This document shows positions 17,989 through 25,957 of a stretch of DNA of 64,000 bases, one piece after another. Position 1 is the stretch's first letter, and every line of letters begins with the position of its first letter. Position numbers and translations under genes: made by a program. The stretch comes from Streptomyces sp. col6 (GTDB lineage Bacteria > Actinomycetota > Actinomycetes > Streptomycetales > Streptomycetaceae). The notes under the pieces were generated by a model. That model worked only from the letters and a program-made list of their open reading frames with translations. It was not told the DNA's origin and made no database searches. The DNA lies in assembly GCF_008042035.1 (NCBI RefSeq), contig NZ_RDBL01000014.1, positions 62,001-126,000 of the forward strand, read 5' to 3'.

Positions 17989-20900
17989 ATGACCCACCAC
18001 CCCCACCGGCCACGCACGCGGTCGCGTCTCTTACGGCGGCGCGCGGTCGTCGCCTCTCTGGCCACCGGACTCGCACTGTCCCTGTTCTCCCCGCACCCGG
18101 TCTCCGCGCACCCCGCGCGGCAGGCCGGGCCGGCGGCGGCCGAGGCCACCACGCACCGCTTCCCGGGCAACGACCACCGCCCGCACACGGTCACCTGGGA
18201 CGAGAAGTCGCTCAGGATCGACGGCGAGCGGCTGGTCGTGTGGTCCGGCGAGTTCCACTACTGGCGGCTGCCCAGCCCCGGCCAGTGGCGCGACGTCCTG
18301 CAGAAGCTCAAGGCGTCCGGCTTCAACGCCGTCTCGCTCTACTTCTTCTGGGGCTACCACTCCTCGAAGCCCGGCTCGTACGACTTCAGCGGCGTCCGCG
18401 ACATCGACCGGCTGCTGACCATGGCCGAACAGGAGGGCCTCTACGTCATCGCCCGCCCCGGCCCGTACATCAACGCCGAAGTGAGCATGGGCGGGCTTCC
18501 CCCGTACATGAACACCTACGGCGGCGAGCAGCGCACCGCCGACCCGCAGAACCTCGCGGCCGACCTGGAGTGGCTCAAGGCCGTCAACGGCATCATCGGG
18601 CGGCACCAGATCACCGACGGGGGCGGCAGCGTCATCGCCTACCAGGTGGAGAACGAGCAGATCGACAACTCGGCCGCGCACATCGACTACATCGAGAAGC
18701 TGCAGAGCGCCGTCGTCGGCCAGGGCGTCACCGTGCCGCTGTTCCACAACGACTACGGCAACGGCCACGGCTGGAACGCCCCCGGCGGCCCCGGCGGTTC
18801 CAAGCTCGGCCTCTACGCTTTCGACACCTATCCGCTGGGCTTCGACTGCGCGGGTGCCCGGAAGAAGCTGAAGGACTACGAGTCCCGGGTGCGCGGCTAC
18901 TCGCCCGGCACCCCGGTCTTCGTCGCGGAGGGGCAGGGCGGCGCGTTCACCGCGTGGGGCCGCGACTTCCAGACGAGCGAGTGCGCGAAGTTCGCCGACG
19001 AGGCGTTCACCCGCCAGTTCGCCGTGCACAACCTCGCCAATGGGGCCACCCTCTCCAACACCTACATGGAGTACGGCGGCACCAACTGGGGCTGGACCGG
19101 CGACCCCGGCTCCGGCTTCACCTCCTACGACTACGGGGCGGCGATCGCCGAGAACCGCGCGATCACCCCGAAGCTCGCCGTGCAGAAGGAGTTCGGCTAC
19201 CTCCAGAGCGCCGTCCGGCCGATCGCCTCCGCCGTGCCCGACACCGCCCCCGAGGCCGCCGTCACGGGCGGCGGCCCGGTCACGGCCCAGCAGCGCCGCT
19301 CCACCGAGCAGGCGGACGAGACCTCGGTTTCGGGCAACGGCATGCGGCTCATCACGCTGCGCCACCCCGACTCCAACGACACCACGACCAGCCGTGTCAC
19401 CTTCCCCCTGGCATGGGGCGCCGGCGCCGCGTACGCGCGCGTCCCGCAGAAGCCGGACACCGCCGTCACGGTGGCCGGGAGGGATGCCACCACCCTCGTG
19501 GCGGACTACGCCTTCGACACGCACCGACTTGTCTATTCCACCTCGCAATTGCTCACCCGGCTGACCGCCGGACGCGATCTGCTCGTCCTCGACGGCGCGA
19601 GGGGCACGGACGGCGAAACCGTCCTGCGGTACGCGAAGCGGCCCCGGGTCACCACCGTGGACGGCGACCCGGTGGAGACCACCTGGGACCCCGTACGCAA
19701 GGACCTGCGGCTGAACTACGCGCACGGCGCCGCCAGGACCGTACGCATCACGGGCGGGGGCAGCCGGGACCTCACCGTCCTGATCGGCGACCGGGAAGCC
19801 GTGGCGACGATCTGGCAGCTCGACGCGAGCGGCGGCCAGGTCCTGGTCACCGGCCCGGAACTCGCCCGCACCGCCCGGGTGTCGGGGAGCCGGCTCGACC
19901 TCACCGGGGACACCCGTGAGGCCGGCCCGGTGCGGATCTTCGCGCCCGCCGGGGTGAGGACCCTGACCTGGAACGGCCGGACCGTAACGGTGCGGCGCGA
20001 CGCCGCCGGGGCGCTCACCGGCCGGCTGCCGGGCCCGGCCGACGTCCAGGTGCCCGCCCTGGACACCTGGCGCACCTCCGCCTCCGACCCCGAGCGCACC
20101 GCGGACTTCGACGACTCCACGTGGGTCCGGGCGGACCGCACCACCGCCGCCAACACCCGGCACGGGCCCGGCGCGGCCTCCGGAGTCGTCCTGGACACGG
20201 ACGAGTACGGCTTCCACGAGGGCGACACCTGGTACCGGGGCCACTACACGCCCACCGAGGCGGGCAGCACGGTCGACGTGACGGCCAGGACGGGGACCGC
20301 CGGCCACGCCCTGGTCTGGCTCGACGGCCACTACCTGGGCGCGCAGGGCGACGGCAGCTCCACGTACACCGTCCCCGCGGGCCTGGCCGAACCCGGCAGG
20401 CCCGCCGTACTGGCGATCCTGGTACGGAACATGGGCCAGTACGAGGACTGGAGCTCCGACGGCCGCTCCAAGGGCGGACGCGGTCTGGCCGATGTCGGCA
20501 TCGCCGGCGCCGGGAAGACCGAGTGGCGGATCCAGGGCGCCGAGGGCGGCGACCGGCCCGCCGACACCGCACGCGGGCTCTACAACAACGGCGGCCTGTA
20601 CGGGGAACGCCTCGGCTGGCACCTGCCGGGTGCGCCGGACGCGTCATGGGCGCGCACCGCCTCGCTCAAGAGCGACCGGCCGGGCGTGCGGTGGTACCGC
20701 ACCACGGCCCGGCTCGACCTGCCCGACGGCGCCGACACCGCGCTCGGACTGCGCATCGAGGACGCCGGGGGACGGACGGACAAGTACCGCGTCCAGATCT
20801 TCGTCAACGGCTGGAACACCGGGCAGTACGTCAACAACGTGGGCCCGCAGCAGGAGTTCGTCATCCCGTCCGGCTTCCTGGATCCGCACGGCGAGAACAC

Positions 20901-21039
20901 CGTCGCGCTCGCGGTCACCGCGGAGCAGAGCGGCGTGGGCCCGGACTCGGTGCGGCTGGTGAACCAGGGCACCGTGCTCGGGGGCGTCGGCGGCGGGCAG
21001 AACGCGGCTCCCGACTACGCGGACGTGTTCCCGCGGTGA
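17989..21039 (+). CDS. secreted GH35 beta-galactosidase, multidomain
   Basis: 1016 residues, start ATG 17989 with GAAAGGG 6 nt upstream; the longer open frame is not plausible protein. The signal carries an RRR run and ends near VSA-HPA (about residue 38), a possible Tat substrate. The GH35 barrel runs from about residue 65: GEFHYWRLP, FFWGYHSSKPGSYDFSG, IARPGPYINAE. Acid/base Glu223 sits in QVENEQ and the nucleophile is probably Glu314 in FVAEGQGG. The NTYMEYGGTNWGWTGDPGSGFTSYDYGAAI block is family-typical. The remaining 600 residues are beta-sandwich domains, including two jelly rolls (around 730-830 and 880-980) of the kind that close bacterial GH35 enzymes. It follows DUF4838 by 101 nt, and a strong terminator follows at 21045. 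Confidence 0.92.
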   Translation: MTHHPHRPRTRSRLLRRRAVVASLATGLALSLFSPHPVSAHPARQAGPAAAEATTHRFPGNDHRPHTVTWDEKSLRIDGERLVVWSGEFHYWRLPSPGQWRDVLQKLKASGFNAVSLYFFWGYHSSKPGSYDFSGVRDIDRLLTMAEQEGLYVIARPGPYINAEVSMGGLPPYMNTYGGEQRTADPQNLAADLEWLKAVNGIIGRHQITDGGGSVIAYQVENEQIDNSAAHIDYIEKLQSAVVGQGVTVPLFHNDYGNGHGWNAPGGPGGSKLGLYAFDTYPLGFDCAGARKKLKDYESRVRGYSPGTPVFVAEGQGGAFTAWGRDFQTSECAKFADEAFTRQFAVHNLANGATLSNTYMEYGGTNWGWTGDPGSGFTSYDYGAAIAENRAITPKLAVQKEFGYLQSAVRPIASAVPDTAPEAAVTGGGPVTAQQRRSTEQADETSVSGNGMRLITLRHPDSNDTTTSRVTFPLAWGAGAAYARVPQKPDTAVTVAGRDATTLVADYAFDTHRLVYSTSQLLTRLTAGRDLLVLDGARGTDGETVLRYAKRPRVTTVDGDPVETTWDPVRKDLRLNYAHGAARTVRITGGGSRDLTVLIGDREAVATIWQLDASGGQVLVTGPELARTARVSGSRLDLTGDTREAGPVRIFAPAGVRTLTWNGRTVTVRRDAAGALTGRLPGPADVQVPALDTWRTSASDPERTADFDDSTWVRADRTTAANTRHGPGAASGVVLDTDEYGFHEGDTWYRGHYTPTEAGSTVDVTARTGTAGHALVWLDGHYLGAQGDGSSTYTVPAGLAEPGRPAVLAILVRNMGQYEDWSSDGRSKGGRGLADVGIAGAGKTEWRIQGAEGGDRPADTARGLYNNGGLYGERLGWHLPGAPDASWARTASLKSDRPGVRWYRTTARLDLPDGADTALGLRIEDAGGRTDKYRVQIFVNGWNTGQYVNNVGPQQEFVIPSGFLDPHGENTVALAVTAEQSGVGPDSVRLVNQGTVLGGVGGGQNAAPDYADVFPR

Positions 21040-21044
21040 CGGAC

Positions 21045-21081
21045 GGACGCGCGCCCCGGAGGTCCGCCGGGGCGCGCGTCC
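21045..21081. terminator. bidirectional hairpin terminator after GH35
   Basis: Perfect 15-bp arms (21045-21059 and 21067-21081, GGACGCGCGCCCCGG and its complement) around a 7-nt loop, without a U-tract, as is usual in Streptomyces. It sits between the convergent ends of the GH35 gene and the FBP-domain gene and can serve both. Confidence 0.85.
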
Positions 21082-21085
21082 GCGC

Positions 21086-21580
21086 TCAGCTGAAAAGCTT
21101 CGTCACGAACCCGGAGAGGTTCGCCACCGTACGGGCGATCTGCTCCTCGGTGGTCAGGCTCTCCTTGAAGCGGGCGCCGGAGTCCACCGCCTTCTTCCCG
21201 CGCACGTACAGCGAGCAGGCCAGGTCGGTGCACATGTACAGGCCGACCGAATTGCCCTCGCGCCCGGCGGGACCGGTCTTGCGGGCGGTCATCAGGGAGA
21301 CCCCGCTGCCCGGGTGCGTGGTCAGGCAGAGCGAGCACATGCTCCGGTGCAGGAAGCCGCGCTGCTGGGACGGGAAGCGCAGCGAGATCCCGGTGAGCTC
21401 GCCCGCGTGCTCGGTGACGATGTAGCTGCGTCCCGGCGCTGACAGGTCGCGCCAGCCCAGGAAGTCGAGGTCGTCCCAGGGCAGCTCCTCGAAGTCCCTG
21501 GGCAGCGGCAGACGCTTGGCTTCCCCCTTGGAGCAATTCACGAACGATGAGCGGATGTCCTGCTCGGTCACGGCCTTCAT
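21086..21580 (-). CDS. FBP domain (treble-clef zinc-finger) protein
   Basis: 164 residues, start ATG at 21580 (MKAVTEQDIRSSFVNCSKGEAKRLPLPRDF). The protein is the FBP_C type, with DDLDFLGWRDLSAPGRSYIV and a four-cysteine treble clef: MCSLCLTTHPG and CTDLACSLYVRGKK. In family terms it resembles the C-terminal zinc-binding domain of EF-G-binding protein (FusB-like), which acts on translation, but function in Streptomyces is not established. It is on its own, convergent with GH35. Confidence 0.85.
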   Translation of the reverse strand: MKAVTEQDIRSSFVNCSKGEAKRLPLPRDFEELPWDDLDFLGWRDLSAPGRSYIVTEHAGELTGISLRFPSQQRGFLHRSMCSLCLTTHPGSGVSLMTARKTGPAGREGNSVGLYMCTDLACSLYVRGKKAVDSGARFKESLTTEEQIARTVANLSGFVTKLFS

Positions 21581-21630
21581 ACCCACGAAACTAACGCCGC
21601 CTATGGATCCTAGGCAAACGATTAATTCGC

Positions 21631-22137
21631 TTAGGGCTTCACCTGGGGATCCTCGGTCGCGAGGGCGAGCCGGTGCACAGGCGGATGCGGGATGCGGAGG
21701 TCCGGACGCCAGGTCGCGAGAATCTGCGCCGACGGGTCGAAGAGCGGCGCGGGGAGCGCGTCGGGCGGAGTCCATTCCCAGGTGCTGATCAGCTGCGGCT
21801 CGGTCACCCGCGCGGTGCCGGAGTCCACCCGCACCAGGGCGGCCATCGTCACACGGTTGATCCCGCCGAGGGCGTCGTGCAGCATCGCGAAGACGGTGAC
21901 CTCGTCCTCGGGGACCGTCAGCCCGGTCTCCTCGCGCAGCTCGCGCACGGCCGCCGCCGCCACGGACTCGGGCAGCGGGTCGACCTTGCCGCCGGGCAGC
22001 TCCCAGGTGCCGCTGTGGTGCCGGCCGAGCAGCACCCGGCCCCGCGCGTCCTGCACGATCACCCCGACCCCCAGTGCCGCCTGGGCCTTGGGAGGTTGAG
22101 TGTTGCGGGAGGGGGCGTGGGGGTTCTCGGTGGCCAT
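21631..22137 (-). CDS. Nudix hydrolase
   Basis: 168 residues with a complete Nudix box GGKVDPLPESVAAAAVRELREETGL (pattern G-x5-E-x7-REL-x-EE-x-G-L, about residues 48-70), so a metal-dependent nucleoside-diphosphate-X hydrolase. The opening LGVGVIVQDARGRVLLGRHHSGTWELPGGKVD is of the MutT/8-oxo-dGTPase or nucleotide-sugar type; the substrate cannot be chosen from sequence. It lacks the C-terminal winged helix of NrtR-type regulators. It lies 108 nt from the end of the NAD-kinase-like gene, in the same direction. Confidence 0.9.
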   Translation of the reverse strand: MATENPHAPSRNTQPPKAQAALGVGVIVQDARGRVLLGRHHSGTWELPGGKVDPLPESVAAAAVRELREETGLTVPEDEVTVFAMLHDALGGINRVTMAALVRVDSGTARVTEPQLISTWEWTPPDALPAPLFDPSAQILATWRPDLRIPHPPVHRLALATEDPQVKP

Positions 22138-22245
22138 GGTGCTCCTCTGTGCGGGGGCGGTCCGGTTCGGGCGTCGAGCCTACGGGGACGCCGGGCCCGG
22201 CCCCGCCGGACAGGCGCTACGGGGGCGCCGCCTGCGCGGCCGCGC

Positions 22246-23145
22246 TCACACCGCCAGCCGCAGCGAGGTCTCCGAGACGCCCAGCCGTACGCTCTGCCCC
22301 CACGTCAGCTCCAGCGCGTCCGTCTCCATGCCGTCGCCGAACACCACCACCCGGTCCGACTCCACGGTCAGCCGCAGCCCCTGCCCGGGTCCCAGCTCGC
22401 CCGAGACGAACGAGGTGCCCGTCGACGGCGACGGCCACGCCTCCCGGACGAACCAGAGCAGCCGGGGATCGGCGGGTCCGGGCAGCGCGAGGGCGCTGCG
22501 GCGCTCCTGCCACAGCGAGCGCAGCCAGCCGGTGGCCCCGGTGCCCGTGCCGACCAGGACGCCGGAGGACGCCTGCGGCTCGGCGGGGGAGTCCACCGCG
22601 TCGGGCCCCAGCCGGTAGCGCGCCGTCTGGTGGCCGGGCGGGCCGAGGTAGATCTCGTTGAGGGCGAGCAGCCGCTGTGTGTCGTCGGCCACCGCCTCCA
22701 CCATCGTCAGCGCGTCGGCCCGCCCGCCGGGCGCCACGGCCGCCCGCATGAGCGCCCCCGCGTCGGCCGGCCGGTGGCGCACCAGGACGCCGGGGTTGCG
22801 GCCCGGGTCGGTGTCGATGCCGACGACCGGCTGGCCGGAGAGGTACTTCGCGGCGTTGGCGACCAGGCCGTCCTGCCCGACGACCACCACCACGTCCTCG
22901 GGCGCGAACAGGAACCGGTCCAGGTCCGCCCGCTCCACCCGGCAGTGGCGCCACTGGAGCGGCACGACCGCCGCCACATCCGCCAGCGCCTGCCGGGTCC
23001 GCTCGTGCCTGCGGGCCACCTCGTCGATGGACCGGCCGCGCGCGGCGAGGACGAACGCGGCCTGGCCGTGCGTGCCGTGCCGGGCGAGCAGTTCCTCGTA
23101 CTCGGTGGTGCGGTGGACCAGCACCGCCCTCGGGGCGAGGCTCAC
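22246..23145 (-). CDS. NAD kinase-like protein, divergent
   Basis: 299 residues starting with GTG at 23145, which overlaps the SPFH gene stop (GTGA). The fold matches the NAD/diacylglycerol kinase group: VVVVVGQDGLVANAAKYLSGQPVVGIDTDPGRN corresponds to the family GGDGT...G-N region, and SSGVLVGTGTGATGWLRSL to the conserved Gly/Thr-rich substrate loop. The catalytic GGDGT motif is altered to GQDGL, however, and no tetracysteine or NADP-site motifs are evident, so it is not the housekeeping NadK and may phosphorylate something else or be regulatory. Tight coupling to an SPFH protein points to a shared membrane-associated function. Confidence 0.8.
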   Translation of the reverse strand: MSLAPRAVLVHRTTEYEELLARHGTHGQAAFVLAARGRSIDEVARRHERTRQALADVAAVVPLQWRHCRVERADLDRFLFAPEDVVVVVGQDGLVANAAKYLSGQPVVGIDTDPGRNPGVLVRHRPADAGALMRAAVAPGGRADALTMVEAVADDTQRLLALNEIYLGPPGHQTARYRLGPDAVDSPAEPQASSGVLVGTGTGATGWLRSLWQERRSALALPGPADPRLLWFVREAWPSPSTGTSFVSGELGPGQGLRLTVESDRVVVFGDGMETDALELTWGQSVRLGVSETSLRLAV

Positions 23146-24149
23146 GCCCCGGCCTCCGGCCGGCCGAGCTTGCTGAGCAGGCCGGTGAGGACGTCCGGCG
23201 ACAGGGTGAGGCTGTCGATGTGCGGCAGATTCTCTGCGAGCCGGGTGGCCGCCAGCGCGTGCAGGGTCGCGGCCTCCACCTCGCCGTGCGCCCGCAGCCA
23301 GGCCGCCTGGGCCTCGGCGCGCGCCGCGCCCACCGCGCGAGCCGCCTCGGCCTCGGCCCCGGCCAGCCGCACCGTGCGGGCGGCCTCCGCCTCGGCGCGC
23401 ACCCCGTCGGCCGCGGCGCCCTCCTCGGCCTCGCGGCGGGCGTTGGTGCCGCGCTGCTCGACGAGCTGTTCCTCGCGCCGGGCGAGCTCGATCTGGCTGG
23501 CGAGCTCGTTCTCGGCGATGGTCCGCTCGCGCTCGACGGCCACGGCGCGCCGTTCGTACGTGGCCCGGTCGGCCTCCTGCTGGATCTGCTCGCGGGCGGG
23601 GGTGCGCAGGGCGCGCTCCACCTCGGCCTCGGGGCGGATGGCGACGACGCGCACGGCGACCACGTCGATGCCGGTGGCGGGCAGCCTGGGCTCGGCGGCG
23701 AGACCGGCCGCCACCCGCTCGCGGACGGCGGCGACCCCGTCGACCAAGGCGGTGGCCAGCGGGGTGCGGGCCAGGACGTCCAGGGTGTGCTGCTGGGCGG
23801 TCTCGGTGAGGAGGGTGGCGATCTGTTCGAGGGGTGCGCCGCGCCAGGCGCCGGTGTCCGGGTCGACGGAGAAGTCCAGGCGGGCGGCGGCCTCGGCCGG
23901 GTCGCTGATGCGGTAGGTCACGGTGGCCTGCACCGTGACGTCCTGGAAGTCGGAGGTGCGTGCGTGGAATGCCATGGCCAGCTCGCGGTCGTTGACCGGC
24001 ACCTCGGAGAGTGCGGCGCTCAGCGACCGGTACCAGAAGCTCAGCCCGGTCCCGTCGTGGGCGAGCCGGCCGCGCTTGTGGTGGCGGATGTGCGCGGTGG
24101 GTGCCGAGCGCAGATGGCGCCAGCCGAAGCGGCGGGTGATGTCGGCCAT
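23142..24149 (-). CDS. SPFH/Band 7 (stomatin-like) protein
   Basis: 335 residues. The SPFH domain covers about 30-190 (RELAMAFHARTSDFQDVTVQATVTYRISDPAEAAARLDFSVDP; IDVVAVRVVAIRPEAEVERAL). It is followed by a long alanine/glutamate-rich helix (about 195-300: EQIQQEADRATYERRAVAVERERTIAENELASQIELARREEQ) expected to form coiled coil and oligomers. There is no obvious N-terminal membrane segment or signal, so association with the membrane would be peripheral, unlike classical stomatins. SPFH proteins scaffold membrane microdomains; this one is the first gene of a two-gene operon with an NAD-kinase-like partner. AGGGGG upstream of ATG 24149 is the ribosome site. Confidence 0.88.
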   Translation of the reverse strand: MADITRRFGWRHLRSAPTAHIRHHKRGRLAHDGTGLSFWYRSLSAALSEVPVNDRELAMAFHARTSDFQDVTVQATVTYRISDPAEAAARLDFSVDPDTGAWRGAPLEQIATLLTETAQQHTLDVLARTPLATALVDGVAAVRERVAAGLAAEPRLPATGIDVVAVRVVAIRPEAEVERALRTPAREQIQQEADRATYERRAVAVERERTIAENELASQIELARREEQLVEQRGTNARREAEEGAAADGVRAEAEAARTVRLAGAEAEAARAVGAARAEAQAAWLRAHGEVEAATLHALAATRLAENLPHIDSLTLSPDVLTGLLSKLGRPEAGA

Positions 24150-24170
24150 GGGGACCCCCTCGATTTATTT

Positions 24171-24218
24171 TCGTCAAGAGGACGATAAAGGAGTCAGGTC
24201 TTATCGTCAAGAGGACGA
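24171..24218 (-). promoter_or_regulatory. promoter with two operator copies upstream of SPFH operon
   Basis: The 15-mer TCGTCAAGAGGACGA occurs twice, at 24171-24185 and 24204-24218, 33 bp apart, about three helical turns, so both copies face the same side. Each is an inverted repeat (TCGTC/GACGA) in AT-rich flanks. On the minus strand TTGACG (complement of 24204-24209), 17 nt and TATCGT form a good promoter. One operator covers the -35 and the other overlaps the -10, a layout suited to repression. The regulator is not encoded adjacent. Confidence 0.82.
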
Positions 24219-24243
24219 ATAAAGAGGGATCCGGGTACGCGAA

Positions 24244-24274
24244 CGGCCGGTGACTTCGGAGAAGTCACCGGCCG
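24244..24274 (-). terminator. hairpin terminator of the TetR gene
   Basis: Perfect 14-bp arms (24244-24257 and 24261-24274) with a 3-nt loop, 82 nt past the end of the TetR gene and just before the SPFH promoter on the same strand, so it insulates the SPFH operon from read-through. Confidence 0.8.
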
Positions 24275-24355
24275 GCCGGGTTGCGCGCCGCCCCCGTCCC
24301 CACGGTGCGGCGCGGGCGGGTCGTCGTCATCCGCTGGGACGACGGCCCACGTCTG

Positions 24356-24985
24356 TCAGGACCCGGACGCCGGGGCGTCCAGGCCGAGTGCGGGAAGGAC
24401 CGCGCCCTCCACGAAACGGACGAGGTAGCTCTCGTCCGCGTACGCCCCCGCGAGCATCGGCCGGGCGCGCATCACGCCGAGCAGCTGCGCGGAGACGAAC
24501 TCCGCCGCCGGGTTGTCCGCCGCCACCTCGCCGCGCTCCACGCCGCGCCGTACGAGCGCGTCGATCGCCGCCAGCTCGGGCAGGATCAGTGACTCGCGCA
24601 GGGCGCACAGCAGCTCCGGGCTCTGGAGTGCCGCGTGGCTCAGCGCCAGCATCAGGGACGTGTCACGCCCCGAACCCTCACCGATCGCCCGCGCCGCCTC
24701 CAGCAGGTCGCCCGCCAGTGATCCGGTGTCGATCTTCCGCAGGGCGCCGCGCCGGGTGCCGTTCAGGGCGGCCACCACCAGCTCGGGCTTCGACCCCCAC
24801 TGGCGGTAGAGCGTGGACTTGCCGCAGCGGGAGCGGGCGGCGACCCCCTCCATGGTCAGCGACTCGTAGCCGCTCTCCCTCAGCGTGTCGAGCACGGCGG
24901 TGTAGAGCTCCTGGGCCCGCTCCGGCGTGATCTTCGACCGGCGCTGCGCGGGCGGCTGCTCCTGCTCGGTCTGCTGCGGCGACAT
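24356..24985 (-). CDS. TetR-family transcriptional regulator
   Basis: 209 residues from ATG 24985, chosen for GGAAGG 4 nt upstream; the frame extends further but runs into the operator region. The helix-turn-helix is ITPERAQELYTAVLDTLRESGYESLTMEGVAARSRCGKSTLYRQWGSKPELVVAAL (about residues 20-75). The C-terminal part is the TetR_C ligand/dimer domain (LMLALSHAALQSPELLCALRESLILPELAAIDALV). It is divergent from the PAP2/DMT operon, and five half-sites lie between them, so it most likely represses itself and that operon in response to an unknown ligand, perhaps a drug or lipid. Confidence 0.9.
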   Translation of the reverse strand: MSPQQTEQEQPPAQRRSKITPERAQELYTAVLDTLRESGYESLTMEGVAARSRCGKSTLYRQWGSKPELVVAALNGTRRGALRKIDTGSLAGDLLEAARAIGEGSGRDTSLMLALSHAALQSPELLCALRESLILPELAAIDALVRRGVERGEVAADNPAAEFVSAQLLGVMRARPMLAGAYADESYLVRFVEGAVLPALGLDAPASGS

Positions 24986-25020
24986 GTGCCTTCCCTCTCT
25001 GCGGCTCTGCGACGAGGTCC

Positions 25021-25090
25021 ATCGATACGCCAGTGTACCGATACGCGAGTGTTCCGATACGCCTCCGTATCGGTACACTGGCGTATCGAT
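25021..25090. promoter_or_regulatory. TetR operator array: perfect 25-bp inverted repeat with 16-bp periodic half-sites
   Basis: Positions 25021-25045 and 25066-25090 are exact reverse complements (25 bp each) around a 20-bp spacer. The half-site CGATACGC occurs in three direct copies at 25023, 25039 and 25055 (16-bp period, linked by AGTGTNC). Two inverted copies follow, CGTATCG at 25066 and GCGTATCG at 25081. This can hold several TetR dimers cooperatively. The array lies between the TetR gene (start 24985) and the PAP2 gene (start 25139). Confidence 0.92.
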
Positions 25091-25138
25091 AAGGGCGGAG
25101 AGCCGCCGCCAGCCGCATCGTCAGCAAAGGGGCACCGG

Positions 25139-25957
25139 GTGAAGTACGCCGGTAACAAGCCCGTAGACCCGCAGTCCCCGGACACCACTGCCCGCCCGCC
25201 CCTGGTCCGCGAGCTCCTTCTCGTCGCCGGGCTCTTCCTGGTCTACAAGCTCGGCCGCCAGGCCGCCAACGGTCACATGGACGAGGCGTTCCGCAACGGC
25301 GACCGCGTCTGGGACCTGGAGCGCGCCGTGCACCTGCCCGGCGAGGGCATCGTGCAGCGGCTGCTCCTGCACGACGACACGCTGATCCACCTGGCGAACA
25401 CCTACTACGCGACCGTGCACTTCCCGGCCACGGTGCTCTTCCTCGCCTGGCTCTACTGGCGCCGGCCCCGCCACTACGTGTGGTCCCGCCGCGTCCTCGC
25501 CGTGCTCACCGGTGCCGCGCTCGCCCTGCACCTGCTCTTCCCGCTCGCCCCGCCGCGGCTGCTCGCCGCCGCCCATCTCGTCGACACCGGCCGGGTCTAC
25601 GGACCGTCGGTGTACGGGGCCCGGCCGGCCGCCGACTCCATGGCCAACCAGTTCGCCGCGATGCCCTCGCTGCACTTCGGCTGGGCCGTCATGGTCGGCG
25701 TCGGCCTCGTCGTCGCCACCCGTTCCCGCTGGCGCTGGCTGTGGCTGCTGCACCCGGCGATCACCCTGTTCGTCATCGTCGGCACCGCCAACCACTACTG
25801 GCTCGACTCCATCGTGGTGGCCGCCCTGCTCGCGGTGATCCTCGTGGCTCTGCCGCTGCGGCGCGCCGAACCCGTCCGCCCGCCGCTGCCGTGGCCGTCC
25901 GTCGTGCCCCAGCGGGAGCACTCCGCGGTGTACGCCCCCTCCGGGGCCCGCCGGTGA
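25139..25957 (+). CDS. PAP2-superfamily membrane phosphatase/inositolphosphotransferase (Aur1-like)
   Basis: 272 residues from GTG 25139 (AAGGGG 6 nt upstream). Several membrane segments are evident. The phosphatase signature is in the PAP2_3 form, with MPSLHFGWAVMVGVGL (Ser-Leu-His) and NHYWLDSIVVAALLAVIL (second catalytic His and Asp). The N-terminal YKLGRQAANGHMDEAFRNGDRVWDLERAVHLPGEG resembles the inositol-phosphorylceramide-synthase/Aur1-like actinobacterial group. The substrate could be a lipid phosphate. Its stop overlaps the DMT transporter start (GTGA). The TetR operator array upstream implies inducible expression. Confidence 0.85.
   Translation: MKYAGNKPVDPQSPDTTARPPLVRELLLVAGLFLVYKLGRQAANGHMDEAFRNGDRVWDLERAVHLPGEGIVQRLLLHDDTLIHLANTYYATVHFPATVLFLAWLYWRRPRHYVWSRRVLAVLTGAALALHLLFPLAPPRLLAAAHLVDTGRVYGPSVYGARPAADSMANQFAAMPSLHFGWAVMVGVGLVVATRSRWRWLWLLHPAITLFVIVGTANHYWLDSIVVAALLAVILVALPLRRAEPVRPPLPWPSVVPQREHSAVYAPSGARR

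Noticed and set aside
21631..22137. Nudix protein as an NrtR-type NAD regulator for the SPFH/NAD-kinase-like operon.
   Set aside because: It is only 168 residues and lacks the C-terminal winged helix needed for DNA binding.
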